Shown: piece after piece, positions 8,545 to 17,492 of the stretch
Position numbering within the stretch: position 1 is the first letter of the stretch
Layout of the letters: every line of letters begins with the position of its first letter
Assembly: GCF_003269295.1 (NCBI RefSeq)
Contig: NZ_QLTT01000004.1
Span: forward strand, 310,001-374,000
DNA from: Lentzea atacamensis
GTDB lineage: Bacteria; Actinomycetota; Actinomycetes; Mycobacteriales; Pseudonocardiaceae
Direction of reading: 5' to 3'
Length of the DNA: 64,000 bases
Made by a program: the position numbers and the translations under genes
The notes under the pieces: generated by a model
Database searches by the model: none
What the model saw: only the letters and a program-made list of their open reading frames with translations
What the model was told of the DNA's origin: nothing

Positions 8545-9395
8545 GCCGCGAGCTTATGTGCTTCCCCTGGCCGCGGGTCCGGGCCGAGGCCGTGCAGGAC
8601 GTGGGCGAGCACCTCGATGCCGCGCACGACGCGAGGGCCCGGCCGGTTGTAGTAGGACGGACCGTCGAGCACCCAGGTCTCGGGGAGTGGCTCGGCGGGG
8701 AGTTCCCGCAGGGTTCGTTCCGGCGGGAAGCCGCAGGGCATCAGCAGGACGACGTCCGGGTTCGCGTCGTGGACGGCCTGCCAGGTGATCGGCTTGGTGT
8801 GTTCGCCCTTCTCGGCGAGGAGGGGGACGCCACCGGCCTTCGCGATCTGCTCCGGGACCCAGTGCCCGGCCGGCCAGACCGGGTCCAGCCACTCGATGGC
8901 GGCGACTCGCGGGTGGGCGAGGTCCCTGGTCTGCTGTTCGATCCGGTCGACGCGGTGGTGGAGCGCGGCGATCCTGTCCGTGCTGTCCACGCCGAGCGTG
9001 TCACCGACGGTCTTCAGGCAGTCCAGCACCTCGTCCAGTGTGGAAGGTTCGAGGCTCAGCACGGTCGGGCCGACGTCCATCATGCGGACCGTGTCCGTGA
9101 CCCTGCGGTAGGAGATCGCGCAGACGTCGCACAGGTCCTGGGTGAGGATGACGTCGGGCTTGAGGTCGTCGAGCAGCGCGGTGTCCAACCCGTACAGCGA
9201 CGACCCGCGGTGGACGGTCGCCGAGATCTCCCTGCTGCTCAGCGTGTTCTGGTCGATGCCGGTGCTGGTGACGACCGGGACGCCCGCCACCCCGGCCGGC
9301 CAGTCGCACTCGTGGGTGCGGCCCACGAGGTGGTCGAGCAGGCCCAGCTCGGCGACGATGTCGGTGGCGGCGGGCAGCAGCGAGACGATCCGCAT
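8535..9395 (-). CDS. BtuF-like (cobalamin/iron-complex binding fold) protein without signal peptide
   Basis: This is a roughly 286-residue protein starting [20 protein letters not shown], the start of the periplasmic-binding-protein type III fold. It continues with [19 protein letters not shown] and GTLG-type linker sequences. Proteins of this type are often annotated as cobalamin-binding or ABC substrate-binding proteins. No lipobox or signal peptide is present, so a cytoplasmic or moonlighting role is possible. The ATG overlaps the stop of the upstream Nudix gene by one base (TGATG), and the 3' end overlaps the desulfhydrase start, giving a tight three-gene operon. Confidence 0.7.
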   Translation of the reverse strand: MRIVSLLPAATDIVAELGLLDHLVGRTHECDWPAGVAGVPVVTSTGIDQNTLSSREISATVHRGSSLYGLDTALLDDLKPDVILTQDLCDVCAISYRRVTDTVRMMDVGPTVLSLEPSTLDEVLDCLKTVGDTLGVDSTDRIAALHHRVDRIEQQTRDLAHPRVAAIEWLDPVWPAGHWVPEQIAKAGGVPLLAEKGEHTKPITWQAVHDANPDVVLLMPCGFPPERTLRELPAEPLPETWVLDGPSYYNRPGPRVVRGIEVLAHVLHGLGPDPRPGEAHKLAAWI

Positions 9396-9925
9396 CAGAC
9401 CTCCCGCCCGAACTCGGCGTAGAACGTCGTCCCGGCGTCGAGAGCCTTCAGCGCCAGGGTCAGCCTGCGGTGCAGCGACGGGTAGATCCGCGGCCTGGCC
9501 TCGTCGAGGCTCAGGTAGACCACGGCCTCCAGCTCGTCGTCGTGCGGGCTGGCGTCGTCGACGATCCCGCCGTCGAACACGAACTGGTGACAGTCGCGCC
9601 ACACGCCGTTGCGCGGCGTCCAGTCCACCACGAGCAGCGGTCCCAGTTCGACGTCGAGGCCGAGCTCCTCGCGGATCTCGCGGATCGTCGCCGCCTTCGG
9701 CGACTCGTTCTCGTCGGTCATGCCTCCCGGGATGTCCAGCACCGGCTTGTACGTCGGCACCACGAAGAGCACACGTCCGGTGGAATCACGGATCAGGGCG
9801 CCGCCGGCGGACGTCTTGCCGGGCCTCCTGGCGGCTATGCCCGGCTCGTACTCGACCTCGGCCGGTCCCTCTTCGAGGACGTCGGCGGCGAAGGCTGCGG
9901 GGTCTCCCGCGTGCTGTGCTGACAC
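9395..9925 (-). CDS. Nudix hydrolase
   Basis: This encodes about 176 residues from a GTG at 9925 ([20 protein letters not shown]). A complete Nudix box is visible: [20 protein letters not shown] followed by ELGLDV, fitting G-x5-E-x7-R-E-U-x-E-E-x-G-U. The family hydrolyses nucleoside diphosphates linked to another moiety; the substrate is unknown. A longer in-frame start exists at 10114, but its extension is Pro/Arg-rich and unlike the family. It is the first gene of the operon with the BtuF-like and desulfhydrase-like genes. Confidence 0.8.
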   Translation of the reverse strand: MSAQHAGDPAAFAADVLEEGPAEVEYEPGIAARRPGKTSAGGALIRDSTGRVLFVVPTYKPVLDIPGGMTDENESPKAATIREIREELGLDVELGPLLVVDWTPRNGVWRDCHQFVFDGGIVDDASPHDDELEAVVYLSLDEARPRIYPSLHRRLTLALKALDAGTTFYAEFGREV

Positions 9926-10071
9926 GAGTTGATGATCACACCACAGGGTGAATCCCGCACGGGCTGTGCCGTGGTCAGCGCCTGGTGGGCGGTGGTGCCG
10001 ACGATGACGGAACGCAACCGAACGACCAGGGAGTACGCTTGGGGGTTGTAACTCCGTGCGATCAATCGCCG

Positions 10072-10452
10072 ATGTCCACGGCAACATCGGTGGAGGTGAC
10101 GCCAATGGGGGCAACCGGTGCCGCCAAGCGCAGAAGCGATGGTAGATCGGCCCCGTGGTCGGTGGTCGGGCTCACTGTCGTCTTCGTCGTGGTGGCCCAG
10201 GTCCAGTTCGCCATCGCGGTCGCGGAATCGGTCTGGTGGCCGGTCGCGATCGGGGTGCTGCTGCTGGCCGCGGCGGTCGCGTTCGTGAAGACGGCGCGCA
10301 GGCTGCGTTGGGAAGACAGCGACCCGTACGAGGCCCCGCCCGAGGTGGCCGAGCCGCTTCCGGCCGAGTACGAGTGCCACGTCGACGCCGACGGAAGCCT
10401 CGCGCGTGCGGTCGGCGACGTGGTCCACGCGTCGCGGCGCTGGAGGGCCTGA
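10072..10452 (+). CDS. Small two-helix membrane protein of unknown function
   Basis: This is a 126-residue protein starting MSTATSVEVTPMGATGAAKR. A cytoplasmic-looking basic N-terminus is followed by two hydrophobic helices (about residues 31-48 and 54-72), then an acidic C-terminal tail with WEDSDPYEAPPEV and a conserved-looking ECHVDADGSLARAVGDVVHA end. I do not recognise a family. It is divergent from the Nudix gene, and a hairpin follows at 10471-10495. Confidence 0.6.
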   Translation: MSTATSVEVTPMGATGAAKRRSDGRSAPWSVVGLTVVFVVVAQVQFAIAVAESVWWPVAIGVLLLAAAVAFVKTARRLRWEDSDPYEAPPEVAEPLPAEYECHVDADGSLARAVGDVVHASRRWRA

Positions 10453-10470
10453 CAGCCTCGCAGAGCGGAG

Positions 10471-10495
10471 ACCGGGCCAGGCAGGGTGGCCCGGT
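10471..10495 (+). terminator. Hairpin terminator candidate
   Basis: ACCGGGCCA (10471-10479) pairs with TGGCCCGGT (10487-10495) across a 7-base loop. It lies 19 bases after the stop of the small membrane protein gene and 30 bases before the next ATG. There is no T-tract. Confidence 0.5.
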
Positions 10496-10524
10496 CATGT
10501 CGCCCTGTTCGGGACAATGGCCTC

Positions 10525-11538
10525 ATGCCGACGCCGGAACAGTGGCTCGAAGTACGCGCTCACCTGCTGCGACACCGCCACGCGCTGGCGTCGAAGGCCG
10601 CCGGGGAGTATCCGGACGTTCCGAAGGTCGCGGGCACGCCGTTGCTCACGTCCCCGCACTGGATGCCCGCCGCGCCGGTCCCGCTGGCCGATCTCTCGCT
10701 GGAACTGGCCCGCTCGTCGCCGCTCCCGGGTTTCACCTCGGACCTGCTCCCCGACGGCTTCCGCAGCTACTCGGACGCGATGGCCGCCCTCGCCGCGCCG
10801 GCCGTGTTCGAGAACCGCGAGACCTACCGCCTGCTCGGCTTCACCGACCGGCGGCTGACGTTCGGCATCGGCTCGTACTTCGACGGCATCGACGTGGGCG
10901 AGGCGTGTGCGCACGAGTACGCGGCGCGCGAGCTCGGGCATACCGACGCGTTGCCGTTGCGTGCTGCTGTGGGCGACCCGTGCGACCCTTCGCGGCGGCC
11001 CACCAACGTCGCCATCAGCACCCTCACGATCCGGCACGACCAGGCGACGGGCGAGGCGACGTTCTTCCTGCACTGGCGTGATCCGAAGCGGGTCGGGCAC
11101 GCGGGCGGCATGTACCAGGTGCTGCCCGTCGGGGTCTTCCAGTCCGCCGGTGACGACGACTTCTCGTTGTGGCACAGCATGATCCGCGAGTTCGCCGAGG
11201 AGCTGCTCGGGGTGCCGGAGGTGCACGGCGCCGACTACGGGACCTGGCCGTTCGCGCGGCGGCTGACGTCGGCGGCGCGGGTGTCGTACCTCGGCATGGG
11301 CGTGGATCCCTTGACGTTCGCGACCGACATGCTGACCGTCGCGGTGATCGAGGCCGGGCAGTTCGACTCCCTCTTCGGCGACCTGGTGTCCCACAACGAC
11401 GAAGGCCGGGTCCTGGAGGGACTTCCGTTCACCGCCGCGAACGTCGAGCGCTTCGTCCACGGCGAACCGACCCAGGCGGCCGGCGCGGCGCTGTTGTCGC
11501 TGGCGTGGCAGCACCGGGAGTCGTTGTTGTGCGCTTGA
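10525..11538 (+). CDS. Uncharacterised protein with Nudix-like core
   Basis: This is a 337-residue protein from the ATG at 10525 (MPTPEQWLEVRAHLLRHRHA). The N-terminus is helical. The middle carries STLTIRHDQATGEATFFLHW and GGMYQVLPVGVFQSA. A stretch SMIREFAEELLGVPE resembles the second half of a Nudix box (RE-x2-EE-x2-G), but the leading glycine spacing is degenerate, so hydrolase activity is doubtful. Proteins of this shape occur in actinomycetes as regulator-like or hypothetical genes. There are no membrane segments. It is convergent with the NIS synthetase gene. Confidence 0.55.
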   Translation: MPTPEQWLEVRAHLLRHRHALASKAAGEYPDVPKVAGTPLLTSPHWMPAAPVPLADLSLELARSSPLPGFTSDLLPDGFRSYSDAMAALAAPAVFENRETYRLLGFTDRRLTFGIGSYFDGIDVGEACAHEYAARELGHTDALPLRAAVGDPCDPSRRPTNVAISTLTIRHDQATGEATFFLHWRDPKRVGHAGGMYQVLPVGVFQSAGDDDFSLWHSMIREFAEELLGVPEVHGADYGTWPFARRLTSAARVSYLGMGVDPLTFATDMLTVAVIEAGQFDSLFGDLVSHNDEGRVLEGLPFTAANVERFVHGEPTQAAGAALLSLAWQHRESLLCA

Positions 11539-11545
11539 TCCACGA

Positions 11546-12919
11546 TCACGGGCTGAAGGGGTTGGGCAGGTAGGCCCAGGCCGTGGTCCTCGGGTCGAGC
11601 CGCATCAACGTCAGGGGCTTGGCGGGCAGCGGGTCGTGCAGCAGCGCGGGCCGGTCCGGGGTGTCCGGGACCGCCTTCGCCACCGTTCGCCAGAGTTCGC
11701 CGGCCGGTGCGTCGAGCGCGGTCACGAGGCCGGTCAGCGCGGTCGAGAAGAACGTGGCGAAAGCCTTGGTGCGCAACGTCTCCCGGTTCGCGTGGAGGCG
11801 TTCGGGGAGGTCCTCGCGCGGGCTGACGCGGATGTCGGCCAGGTCGCGGTAGATCACCCGGCGTGGTCTGCCGTTCACGAGGCCCACCAGCAGGTTCTGC
11901 TCGTGCGCCTCCAACGCGACACCGCGCGCGAGCAGCGTCATCAACGGTGGCACGGTCAGTTCGGCGAACTCGCCGAGCCACTCGACCGGATCGCCGAGCG
12001 CGCGGATCGGGGGAGGGCCGCCGTCGACCGGGAGGGCGGTCAGTGCGGCCAGTGGCAGCAGGGTTTCGTGCTCGCGTGGAACCGGTTTGTCTCGCAGGAT
12101 CACGCCCAGTTCGCGGTTCGGCTCACCGTTCGTGACGACTGCGGCGGAGGCTCGGTTGTGCTGCAGTTCGATGCCCTCGACGACCTGAGCGAGGAAGTCG
12201 GAGACCGTGGTCGCGGTGGTGATCGAGCTGCCGGAGATGTCCCGCACGGCCGAGGTGATCTGGGCGCTCAGCGTCGTTTTGACGTGCCAGCCGCCGGTCG
12301 AGAGGGTGCGCAGTGCCATCAGGGGGCTGGCGTCGAGCGTGCCGGCGCTGGGGAGGTTCAGGCGGCCGGCCTGCCACGGGTGCACCGGGAGCAGGATCGC
12401 CTTGCCGTCCCTGAGTTCGGAAGGCCAGTCGCCGTACACGACGTGGTCTTGCGCGGGGAGCAGGCGCAGCGCGACCGTGGGGCGGTGTTCAGGTCCGTAC
12501 GCCAGGTGGTCGTGGGCGGTGAAACCCGTGCGGTTGCGGCAGCACGGGTGCAGCGGATGGCCGTCGACGACGCTCTGCTCGTGCTCCTCCAGAGTGCGGT
12601 CGAGGAACGGTGTCGTGAGCGGGCTCGTCGTGCGGGACAGCGCCAGCCCGGCCACGCTGTGGGCCACCTCGGCGATCAGGTTCGCGGAGCCCGGCCAGCG
12701 CAGGGCGGTGAGGAGGCCGACCGGATGGGCGTACTCGGCCTCGGTGGCGCTGACCTGGGGCAACGGTTCGATCGCGAGGGCTCTGCGCAGGCGCGCGAGG
12801 ACGGCCGCGCGGGCTCCTGGCAGTGCCGCGAGGAAGCGCTCGGCACGCTCGCCGTCCAGTGCCGCGGCGAATTCGGCCTCGATCGGCGTCTCGGTCAGAA
12901 TGATCAGATCCTGACACAT
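11546..12919 (-). CDS. IucA/IucC-family (NIS) siderophore synthetase A
   Basis: This is a 457-residue protein starting MCQDLIILTETPIEAEF. NIS synthetase landmarks are visible: the substrate loop VVDGHPLHPCCRNRTGF, LPVHPWQ (about residue 214), ITSAVRDISGSS, and the C-terminal catalytic EAHEQNLLVGL with IYRDLADIRVS. The family couples citrate or dicarboxylates to amines or alcohols by ATP-dependent adenylation. At 457 residues it is shorter than typical IucA/IucC proteins (about 580). Its start lies 22 bases from the divergent second synthetase. No transporter or amine-supply gene is adjacent. Confidence 0.85.
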   Translation of the reverse strand: MCQDLIILTETPIEAEFAAALDGERAERFLAALPGARAAVLARLRRALAIEPLPQVSATEAEYAHPVGLLTALRWPGSANLIAEVAHSVAGLALSRTTSPLTTPFLDRTLEEHEQSVVDGHPLHPCCRNRTGFTAHDHLAYGPEHRPTVALRLLPAQDHVVYGDWPSELRDGKAILLPVHPWQAGRLNLPSAGTLDASPLMALRTLSTGGWHVKTTLSAQITSAVRDISGSSITTATTVSDFLAQVVEGIELQHNRASAAVVTNGEPNRELGVILRDKPVPREHETLLPLAALTALPVDGGPPPIRALGDPVEWLGEFAELTVPPLMTLLARGVALEAHEQNLLVGLVNGRPRRVIYRDLADIRVSPREDLPERLHANRETLRTKAFATFFSTALTGLVTALDAPAGELWRTVAKAVPDTPDRPALLHDPLPAKPLTLMRLDPRTTAWAYLPNPFSP

Positions 12920-12941
12920 CGCCCCAGGGAAGCGGACACCG

Positions 12942-14375
12942 GTGGAAGCGACCTCTGATCCCGACGGCATCACCTCGACCGCCCTGCTCAACTGCCTGCG
13001 GCGCGAGGTCGGCCAGGTGAGGGAGGACGGCACGATCCGCCTGCCGCGGACCGGCGTCCTGCTGCGCGCACGGCAGGGCCGCTGGCTGTCAGATCCCGAG
13101 GTGTTCACCGGTTCGTGGCAATCCCTGTCGTGGCAGGAACTGGCTCTGCTGATCACCAAGGAGCTCGGCGACCCGCCGATCGGCTTCCTCGACGAGATCG
13201 CGGGCTCCCGGTCGGCCATCGCGGCGATGCTGGGCGCGCGTCCCGCTCCGCCCGCCGACCTCTACCAGCGCTCCGAGCAGGCGCTGGTCGCCGGTCACCG
13301 CTACCACCCGGCGCCGAAGGGCCGCGGTGGCCTGCCCGCGGCGGAGTGGCTGCCGTACTCGCCCGAGGTGCACGCGCGCTTTTCGTTGGTGCACCTGGAA
13401 GGCGAGTTCGCCGACGACGGCGACGTGCCGCTGCCGCCAGGAGTGCTGCCCGCGCATCCGTGGCAGCTGTCGTTGCTCGGGATGTCCGGGGAGGTCGCCG
13501 ACCACGAGGTCTGGCCGACGTCGTCGGTGCGCACGGTCTACGACCCGGCCGCCGACCTGTTCTACAAGTTCAGCCTCGACGTGCAGATCACCAACGACGT
13601 GCGCCGGCTGTGGGCGCACGACCTGCGCTGGATCCCGCCGCTCGCGCGGGTGCTGAGACCCGTGTTCGCGGACATCGCCTCGACCTATCCCGGTACGGCT
13701 TTTCTGATCGATCGCGGTTACCGGACGTCGCCGGACTGTTTCGAAGGGCTCGCGGTGGTGGTGCGCGACGGCGTGCGGCGGCACACGTTGCCCGGCGTCA
13801 CCCCGTTGCTGGCGGCCGGAATCAGCGAGGGTTTCGAAGGCAACCCGCTGGACGGCCTGGACCGGGACGGTGCGCTGCGGTGGTTCCGGAAGTACGTGTC
13901 GGTCGTCGTTCCCCCTGTGCTGCACGCGTTCTTCGCGCACGGCGTCGTGATGGAGTGCCACCTGCAGAACGTCCTGGTGGGCGTGGACGCCGCCGGGATG
14001 CCGGTGCAGGCGTTCTACCGCGACCACGAGGGAATGCGTTTGCTGCCGGGGCATGCCGCACTTCTGTCCGAAGTGGATGGTGAGAGCGGGTCGCGCGGTG
14101 TCTCGGAGGCGAAGGGCTGGGAGCGGCTGCAGTACTGCCTCGTGGTGAACCACCTCGTGGAGATCGCGGGCGCGGTGCTGTCCCGGCACCCCGATCTCGG
14201 CGTGTGGGCGGAGGCGCGGGCCGTTTTCGCCGGGTACGGGTCGTTTCCGTTGCTGACGTCGTTGCTGGAGAGCCCGGTCGTGCCCGCGAAGGCCAACCTG
14301 CTGCTGCGCTGGACCCGTGCGGAGGGTGCGGCGAGCCGGTACGTCGACTGCCCGAACCCGTTGTATCGGAACTAG
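12942..14375 (+). CDS. IucA/IucC-family (NIS) siderophore synthetase B
   Basis: This is a 477-residue protein from a GTG at 12942. Motifs include AGHRYHPAPKGRGG (about residue 116), LPAHPWQLSLLG, KFSLDVQITNDVRRL, ECHLQNVLVGV and AFYRDHEGMRLL, all NIS synthetase signatures. The adenylating family joins carboxylic acids to amines in siderophore assembly. It is divergent from synthetase A with a 22-base gap between starts, so the promoters must overlap or lie inside the opposing gene. It overlaps the convergent TetR-like gene by 4 bases. The two proteins differ clearly, so they probably catalyse different condensations of one product. Confidence 0.85.
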   Translation: MEATSDPDGITSTALLNCLRREVGQVREDGTIRLPRTGVLLRARQGRWLSDPEVFTGSWQSLSWQELALLITKELGDPPIGFLDEIAGSRSAIAAMLGARPAPPADLYQRSEQALVAGHRYHPAPKGRGGLPAAEWLPYSPEVHARFSLVHLEGEFADDGDVPLPPGVLPAHPWQLSLLGMSGEVADHEVWPTSSVRTVYDPAADLFYKFSLDVQITNDVRRLWAHDLRWIPPLARVLRPVFADIASTYPGTAFLIDRGYRTSPDCFEGLAVVVRDGVRRHTLPGVTPLLAAGISEGFEGNPLDGLDRDGALRWFRKYVSVVVPPVLHAFFAHGVVMECHLQNVLVGVDAAGMPVQAFYRDHEGMRLLPGHAALLSEVDGESGSRGVSEAKGWERLQYCLVVNHLVEIAGAVLSRHPDLGVWAEARAVFAGYGSFPLLTSLLESPVVPAKANLLLRWTRAEGAASRYVDCPNPLYRN

Positions 14376-15229
14376 CCGGGGCCCTCGCCGAGGATCCTGC
14401 GCAACGCGTCGGTGATGGCGCGCTCGTCACCGGGGTCGAGCGCGGCGTAGATCAGCGCCTGGACGGAAGCCACGAACAGGTCCCGGTTCTCCCTCGTGTC
14501 GTCGCCGGTGCCCGCGATGTGCTGCGCGAAGCCCGACGTCTGCGCCGACACCATCGAGCTGAGCATCCTCGCGGTGATGCCGGGCCGGAGCCGGACGCCG
14601 AGCAGCCGCAGGCCTTCCTCGTACACGGGCACCCATCGCGTGGAGTACGCGTCGAGCATCTCGCGATACGCCTTCGTGGCAACGGACCGCCACTTCGCGT
14701 CGATGGTCAGCGAGAGCTGGAAGAGCCAGTACCGCGCAAGTCGCGTGCGCATCCGGAGGTCGTGCGTGGCGATTTTCGTGATGAGGTCGGTGAGTTCGAG
14801 CTCTCCCGCGCGCACCCTGGGCAGTTCGGCGAGTGCCCGGCGCGGTCCGTAGTCGAGGAAAAGCCCCCAGCGCGGCGCCGTGCAGGTGTACTTGATGAGG
14901 CACATGAAGAAGTTCGCCATACCGCCGTGGCTCGGCCAGCGATCCTTGAACGCGCCTTCGCCCACGCTCACCGCGCACGGCAGGTCAGCGGCGAGCGCGG
15001 CAGCCCTGCGCACGACAACGGTCCGCGTCAGCCGTGCACCGGCGAGCTCGTCGCGGCTGCGGCGGCTGCGGCCGGACAGCTGGTCGTCGATCTCCTGGAG
15101 CCCGCCCTCCAGGAACACCATCGTGGCGGCGTAGACGGACCGGCGCGGGTTGCGCGGATCCGCGAGGCTGGGCCGGGAAATGTGCTCCCCGAACACCTCC
15201 GGCCAGTCGACTTCGTCGTTGAAGTGCAC
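14372..15229 (-). CDS. Atypical TetR-like regulator (tentative)
   Basis: This is a 285-residue all-helical protein. A segment at about residues 85-115 (VSVGEGAFKDRWPSHGGMAN) resembles the turn and recognition helix of TetR regulators, and the region after residue 180 looks like a TetR ligand-binding bundle. Unlike normal TetR proteins, this motif lies far from the N-terminus, behind about 75 residues of Arg-rich helices. The assignment is therefore tentative; it could be an unrelated helical protein. Its position beside the NIS synthetases suggests, but does not show, a link to siderophore control. Confidence 0.4.
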   Translation of the reverse strand: MHFNDEVDWPEVFGEHISRPSLADPRNPRRSVYAATMVFLEGGLQEIDDQLSGRSRRSRDELAGARLTRTVVVRRAAALAADLPCAVSVGEGAFKDRWPSHGGMANFFMCLIKYTCTAPRWGLFLDYGPRRALAELPRVRAGELELTDLITKIATHDLRMRTRLARYWLFQLSLTIDAKWRSVATKAYREMLDAYSTRWVPVYEEGLRLLGVRLRPGITARMLSSMVSAQTSGFAQHIAGTGDDTRENRDLFVASVQALIYAALDPGDERAITDALRRILGEGPG

Positions 15230-15367
15230 GGCACCCCCTGGAGATCACCTCATTCCAGCACGCGCCCGGCGCATCAGCAACGCCCTGACGAGCCTCCTGA
15301 ACAGGAGGATGACGAACAGGACCGCTGCCGACATCGTGTAATCACGAGCAGCCGGAAGGGAAGACCG

Positions 15368-15481
15368 ATGCGCATCGTGGTGGAGACATCGTTGTTGTCC
15401 ATTCGCGTGGCCGAGGTGCTGGTGGTCCTGCTGACCGCCGTCGTGTGCGGGCTACGGCGACGCAAGGGCCCTCCGCGGTGA
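15368..15481 (+). CDS. Possible 37-residue membrane peptide
   Basis: A short frame begins at an ATG with a GGGAAG a few bases upstream (MRIVVETSLLSIRVAEVLVV...). It has one hydrophobic helix and a basic tail (CGLRRRKGPPR). It lies in a gene-poor gap beside a decayed gene on the other strand. Nothing beyond the hydrophobic helix and a weak ribosome site supports it. Confidence 0.25.
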   Translation: MRIVVETSLLSIRVAEVLVVLLTAVVCGLRRRKGPPR

Positions 15482-15690
15482 GGCACGGCTCGGTGATGTA
15501 GCGCGAACCCGGTGCCCGGTCCGTCGAGCAGAACACCCGGAACGGCAGCCGCGCACGCCCAGCCCGATCGTCGTCTGCCCCTCGAACTGCCCCGCCCACG
15601 CGACGTGGCGGGCGTGCTGTACCCGCTGACATCGTCGGTGGAGCCGGGGCTCGCCTCCTTCGGCAGGGAAACCCCAGGTGATGCCGCGGG
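15482..15690 (-). pseudogene. Decayed AMIN-like domain secreted protein
   Basis: Reading the minus strand from about 15690, one frame gives ITWGFPAEGG, then HVAWAGQFEGQTTIGLGVR. The next frame gives RLPFRVF, and a third gives LDGPGTGF. Together these resemble the AMIN-like domain core (GQFEG-T-GLG-R-LPFRVF-LDGPGTG) of actinobacterial lipoproteins. They are split by about a 4-base deletion near 15550 and a 1-base deletion near 15530, and an in-frame stop lies just upstream. The N-terminus and signal peptide are gone. The family call rests on remembered motif wording. Confidence 0.45.
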
Positions 15691-16556
15691 TTGCCGATCA
15701 CGAGGCCGTCAATACCTGTGTCGCGCGCATTTTCACAAGCTCCGCCTGTGTGAACGCGTGCAGACCGTCTTGCACGCCTTCCGGCACGGTCCGATGGCCT
15801 GAGGGAATCGTCGGGTTATTGGTCCGGTGTGGACAATCAGGGGCCGATGCGGACTTCTGAAGTGCATATTCCCGACTGACGTCGTCGAATCGGTGAATTT
15901 GAAATGTCCACCAGGCGAGTTCATCTCGCTGTAATCGCCCGGTTACACGGCGTGATCGAACGGTCTTTCGTTCAATTGAGGGTGAGTGGGCTCAATGGGT
16001 GATTTCCTGGTCTTTTCGGCGTTCTGGCTGGATCGTGCCGATGGGGCGCGCAGGAGTGAGCCGTTGACTTTATTCGCGAGTAGGTTGCGGCCGTGCCACC
16101 GGGACTGGTCCATCGTGTGGTGACGGTCTCCTGGGTGGCGTGTCCACAACCGGTTGACTGGCGGCTGAGCTGTGGTAAGAGGGCTGGTCGCCGGGGTGCG
16201 CCCGTTCGCGGGCTAGCCTTTTAACCTAACGTGACGCGCGCTGCCGTGTCTGCACTTTCAGCTCTGGCTTAAAGGCCGGGAAGTGTTCGCGGTGAAAGAC
16301 TTTCGCTCTCTCCAATGAGGTGCGGCGGTTTCCCTCTCGAGTATGTAGGCTGGGATGGACGCACCTGACGCGCGGTCCTGGGGGAACGTTTGCCTGCGCT
16401 CAGGAGATCAGGGCTGCCCTGGTCTTGCGGACAAACACGGGCTGGGAGGAGCTTTAACCTTCAGGTGCTCCGTTCGGTCCACATTGGACTGGTCCCGAAT
16501 CGGCTGAGTTCGCGATCGACGCGTCAGCCGAACGGGCCAACAACCGGGGGGCAGGG
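15691..16556. other. Gene-poor intergenic region upstream of cluster regulator
   Basis: I see no supported gene in these 866 bases. Base composition is visibly less GC-rich between about 15790 and 16350 than in flanking genes. The short frames in it have no ribosome site or recognisable product. A TTGACT (16154-16159) and TAAGAG (16176-16181), 16 bases apart, could be a weak promoter reading toward the ArsR-type gene, which would leave a leader of about 370 bases. The region may be the cluster boundary. Confidence 0.4.
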
Positions 16557-17489
16557 TTGCAGAGGATTCATTTCACCAGCGAGGATCTGGCGCGGGTGAA
16601 AGTCTCGGCGACGTTGGGCATGGGTGCGGAGACCGTGTTCGCCATGGAGTCGCTCGGACGTACACGAGGTGGTTTCTTCGGGATCTGGCGCGAGCGTGTG
16701 GGCGAGCGTCTGGGCAAACGTGCCGGTCGCATCGAACGCATGCTGCACGCGCTGCGGCCGGTCCCGGATTTGTTGTGGCTGGTGGACGGAGGATTCAAGG
16801 CTGACGAGAGAGCACTGGGCAAGGTCGGGCTGAGTCGCGAGGACGTGCTGGAGACCGCGCACGGGTTCTGCCGCGTGGCGGTGTCGCCCTACTGGCGGCA
16901 GGTGCGCGGCTATCTCGAGACGGTCCGCGACGTCAGGGGGCGTCTGGCGATGACCGGGGGTGTGGAGCGCCTGCTGGGGACGTTGCACCCCAAGGTGCGA
17001 TGGCGCTCGTCGGTGCTGGAAGTGCCACACGACCAGGAGATCGACGTCCACCTCAACGGCCGCGGGTTGCTGCTGGCGCCGTCGCTGTTCCTGCACGACG
17101 GTGCGGCGGCCGTGCTGATCGGCGCCGAGTGGGACGAGTCCAGCCCGATCCTCGTGTTCGCCGCGCCGCCCGTCAGCGCGGCGGCGAGCGCGGCGACGGC
17201 TTTCTGGGACGTCACCGAACGCGGCGAGCAGGCGCTGGCCGCCCTGGTCGGGCGGACGCGTGCGGCGGTCCTGCAGGAGCTGGTGGAGAGCTGCACCACC
17301 GGCGAGCTGGCCGAACGCCTGAACATCTCGTCGGCCAGCATCAGCCAGCACACGTCGGTGCTGCGGGAGGCCGGCCTGATCACCAGCCGCCGCAACCGGA
17401 ACACCGTGCTGCACAGCGTGACGCCGCTCGGCACCGCGCTGCTGGAGTACACGACGTACCAGTTCATGGAAGCGGCGGCTGGTGAGTGA
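16557..17489 (+). CDS. ArsR/winged-helix-type transcriptional regulator, probable cluster regulator
   Basis: This is a 310-residue protein from a TTG at 16557, chosen because the sequence QRIHFTSEDLARVKVSATLG is the usual start of this actinomycete regulator class. Residues about 240-300 form an ArsR-like winged helix-turn-helix (TTGELAERLNISSASISQHT, then SVLREAGLITSRR). The N-terminal 230 residues are of unknown fold. It is the first gene of the peptide cluster and convergent with the MbtH gene (3-base gap). It has no visible metal-binding cysteine motif, so a pathway-specific or metabolite-sensing role is more likely than metal sensing. Confidence 0.75.
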   Translation: MQRIHFTSEDLARVKVSATLGMGAETVFAMESLGRTRGGFFGIWRERVGERLGKRAGRIERMLHALRPVPDLLWLVDGGFKADERALGKVGLSREDVLETAHGFCRVAVSPYWRQVRGYLETVRDVRGRLAMTGGVERLLGTLHPKVRWRSSVLEVPHDQEIDVHLNGRGLLLAPSLFLHDGAAAVLIGAEWDESSPILVFAAPPVSAAASAATAFWDVTERGEQALAALVGRTRAAVLQELVESCTTGELAERLNISSASISQHTSVLREAGLITSRRNRNTVLHSVTPLGTALLEYTTYQFMEAAAGE

Positions 17490-17492
17490 GCG

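Noticed and set aside
11546..14375. NIS synthetases as part of the NRPS cluster (hybrid siderophore)
   Set aside because: They are separated from the NRPS genes by a decayed gene and a kilobase gap. The enduracididine, beta-methyl-Phe and PBP-type thioesterase genes explain the NRPS product without a citrate unit.
15512..16149. Short open frames in the gap before the ArsR-type gene
   Set aside because: They lack ribosome sites and recognisable sequence, overlap each other on both strands and look random.
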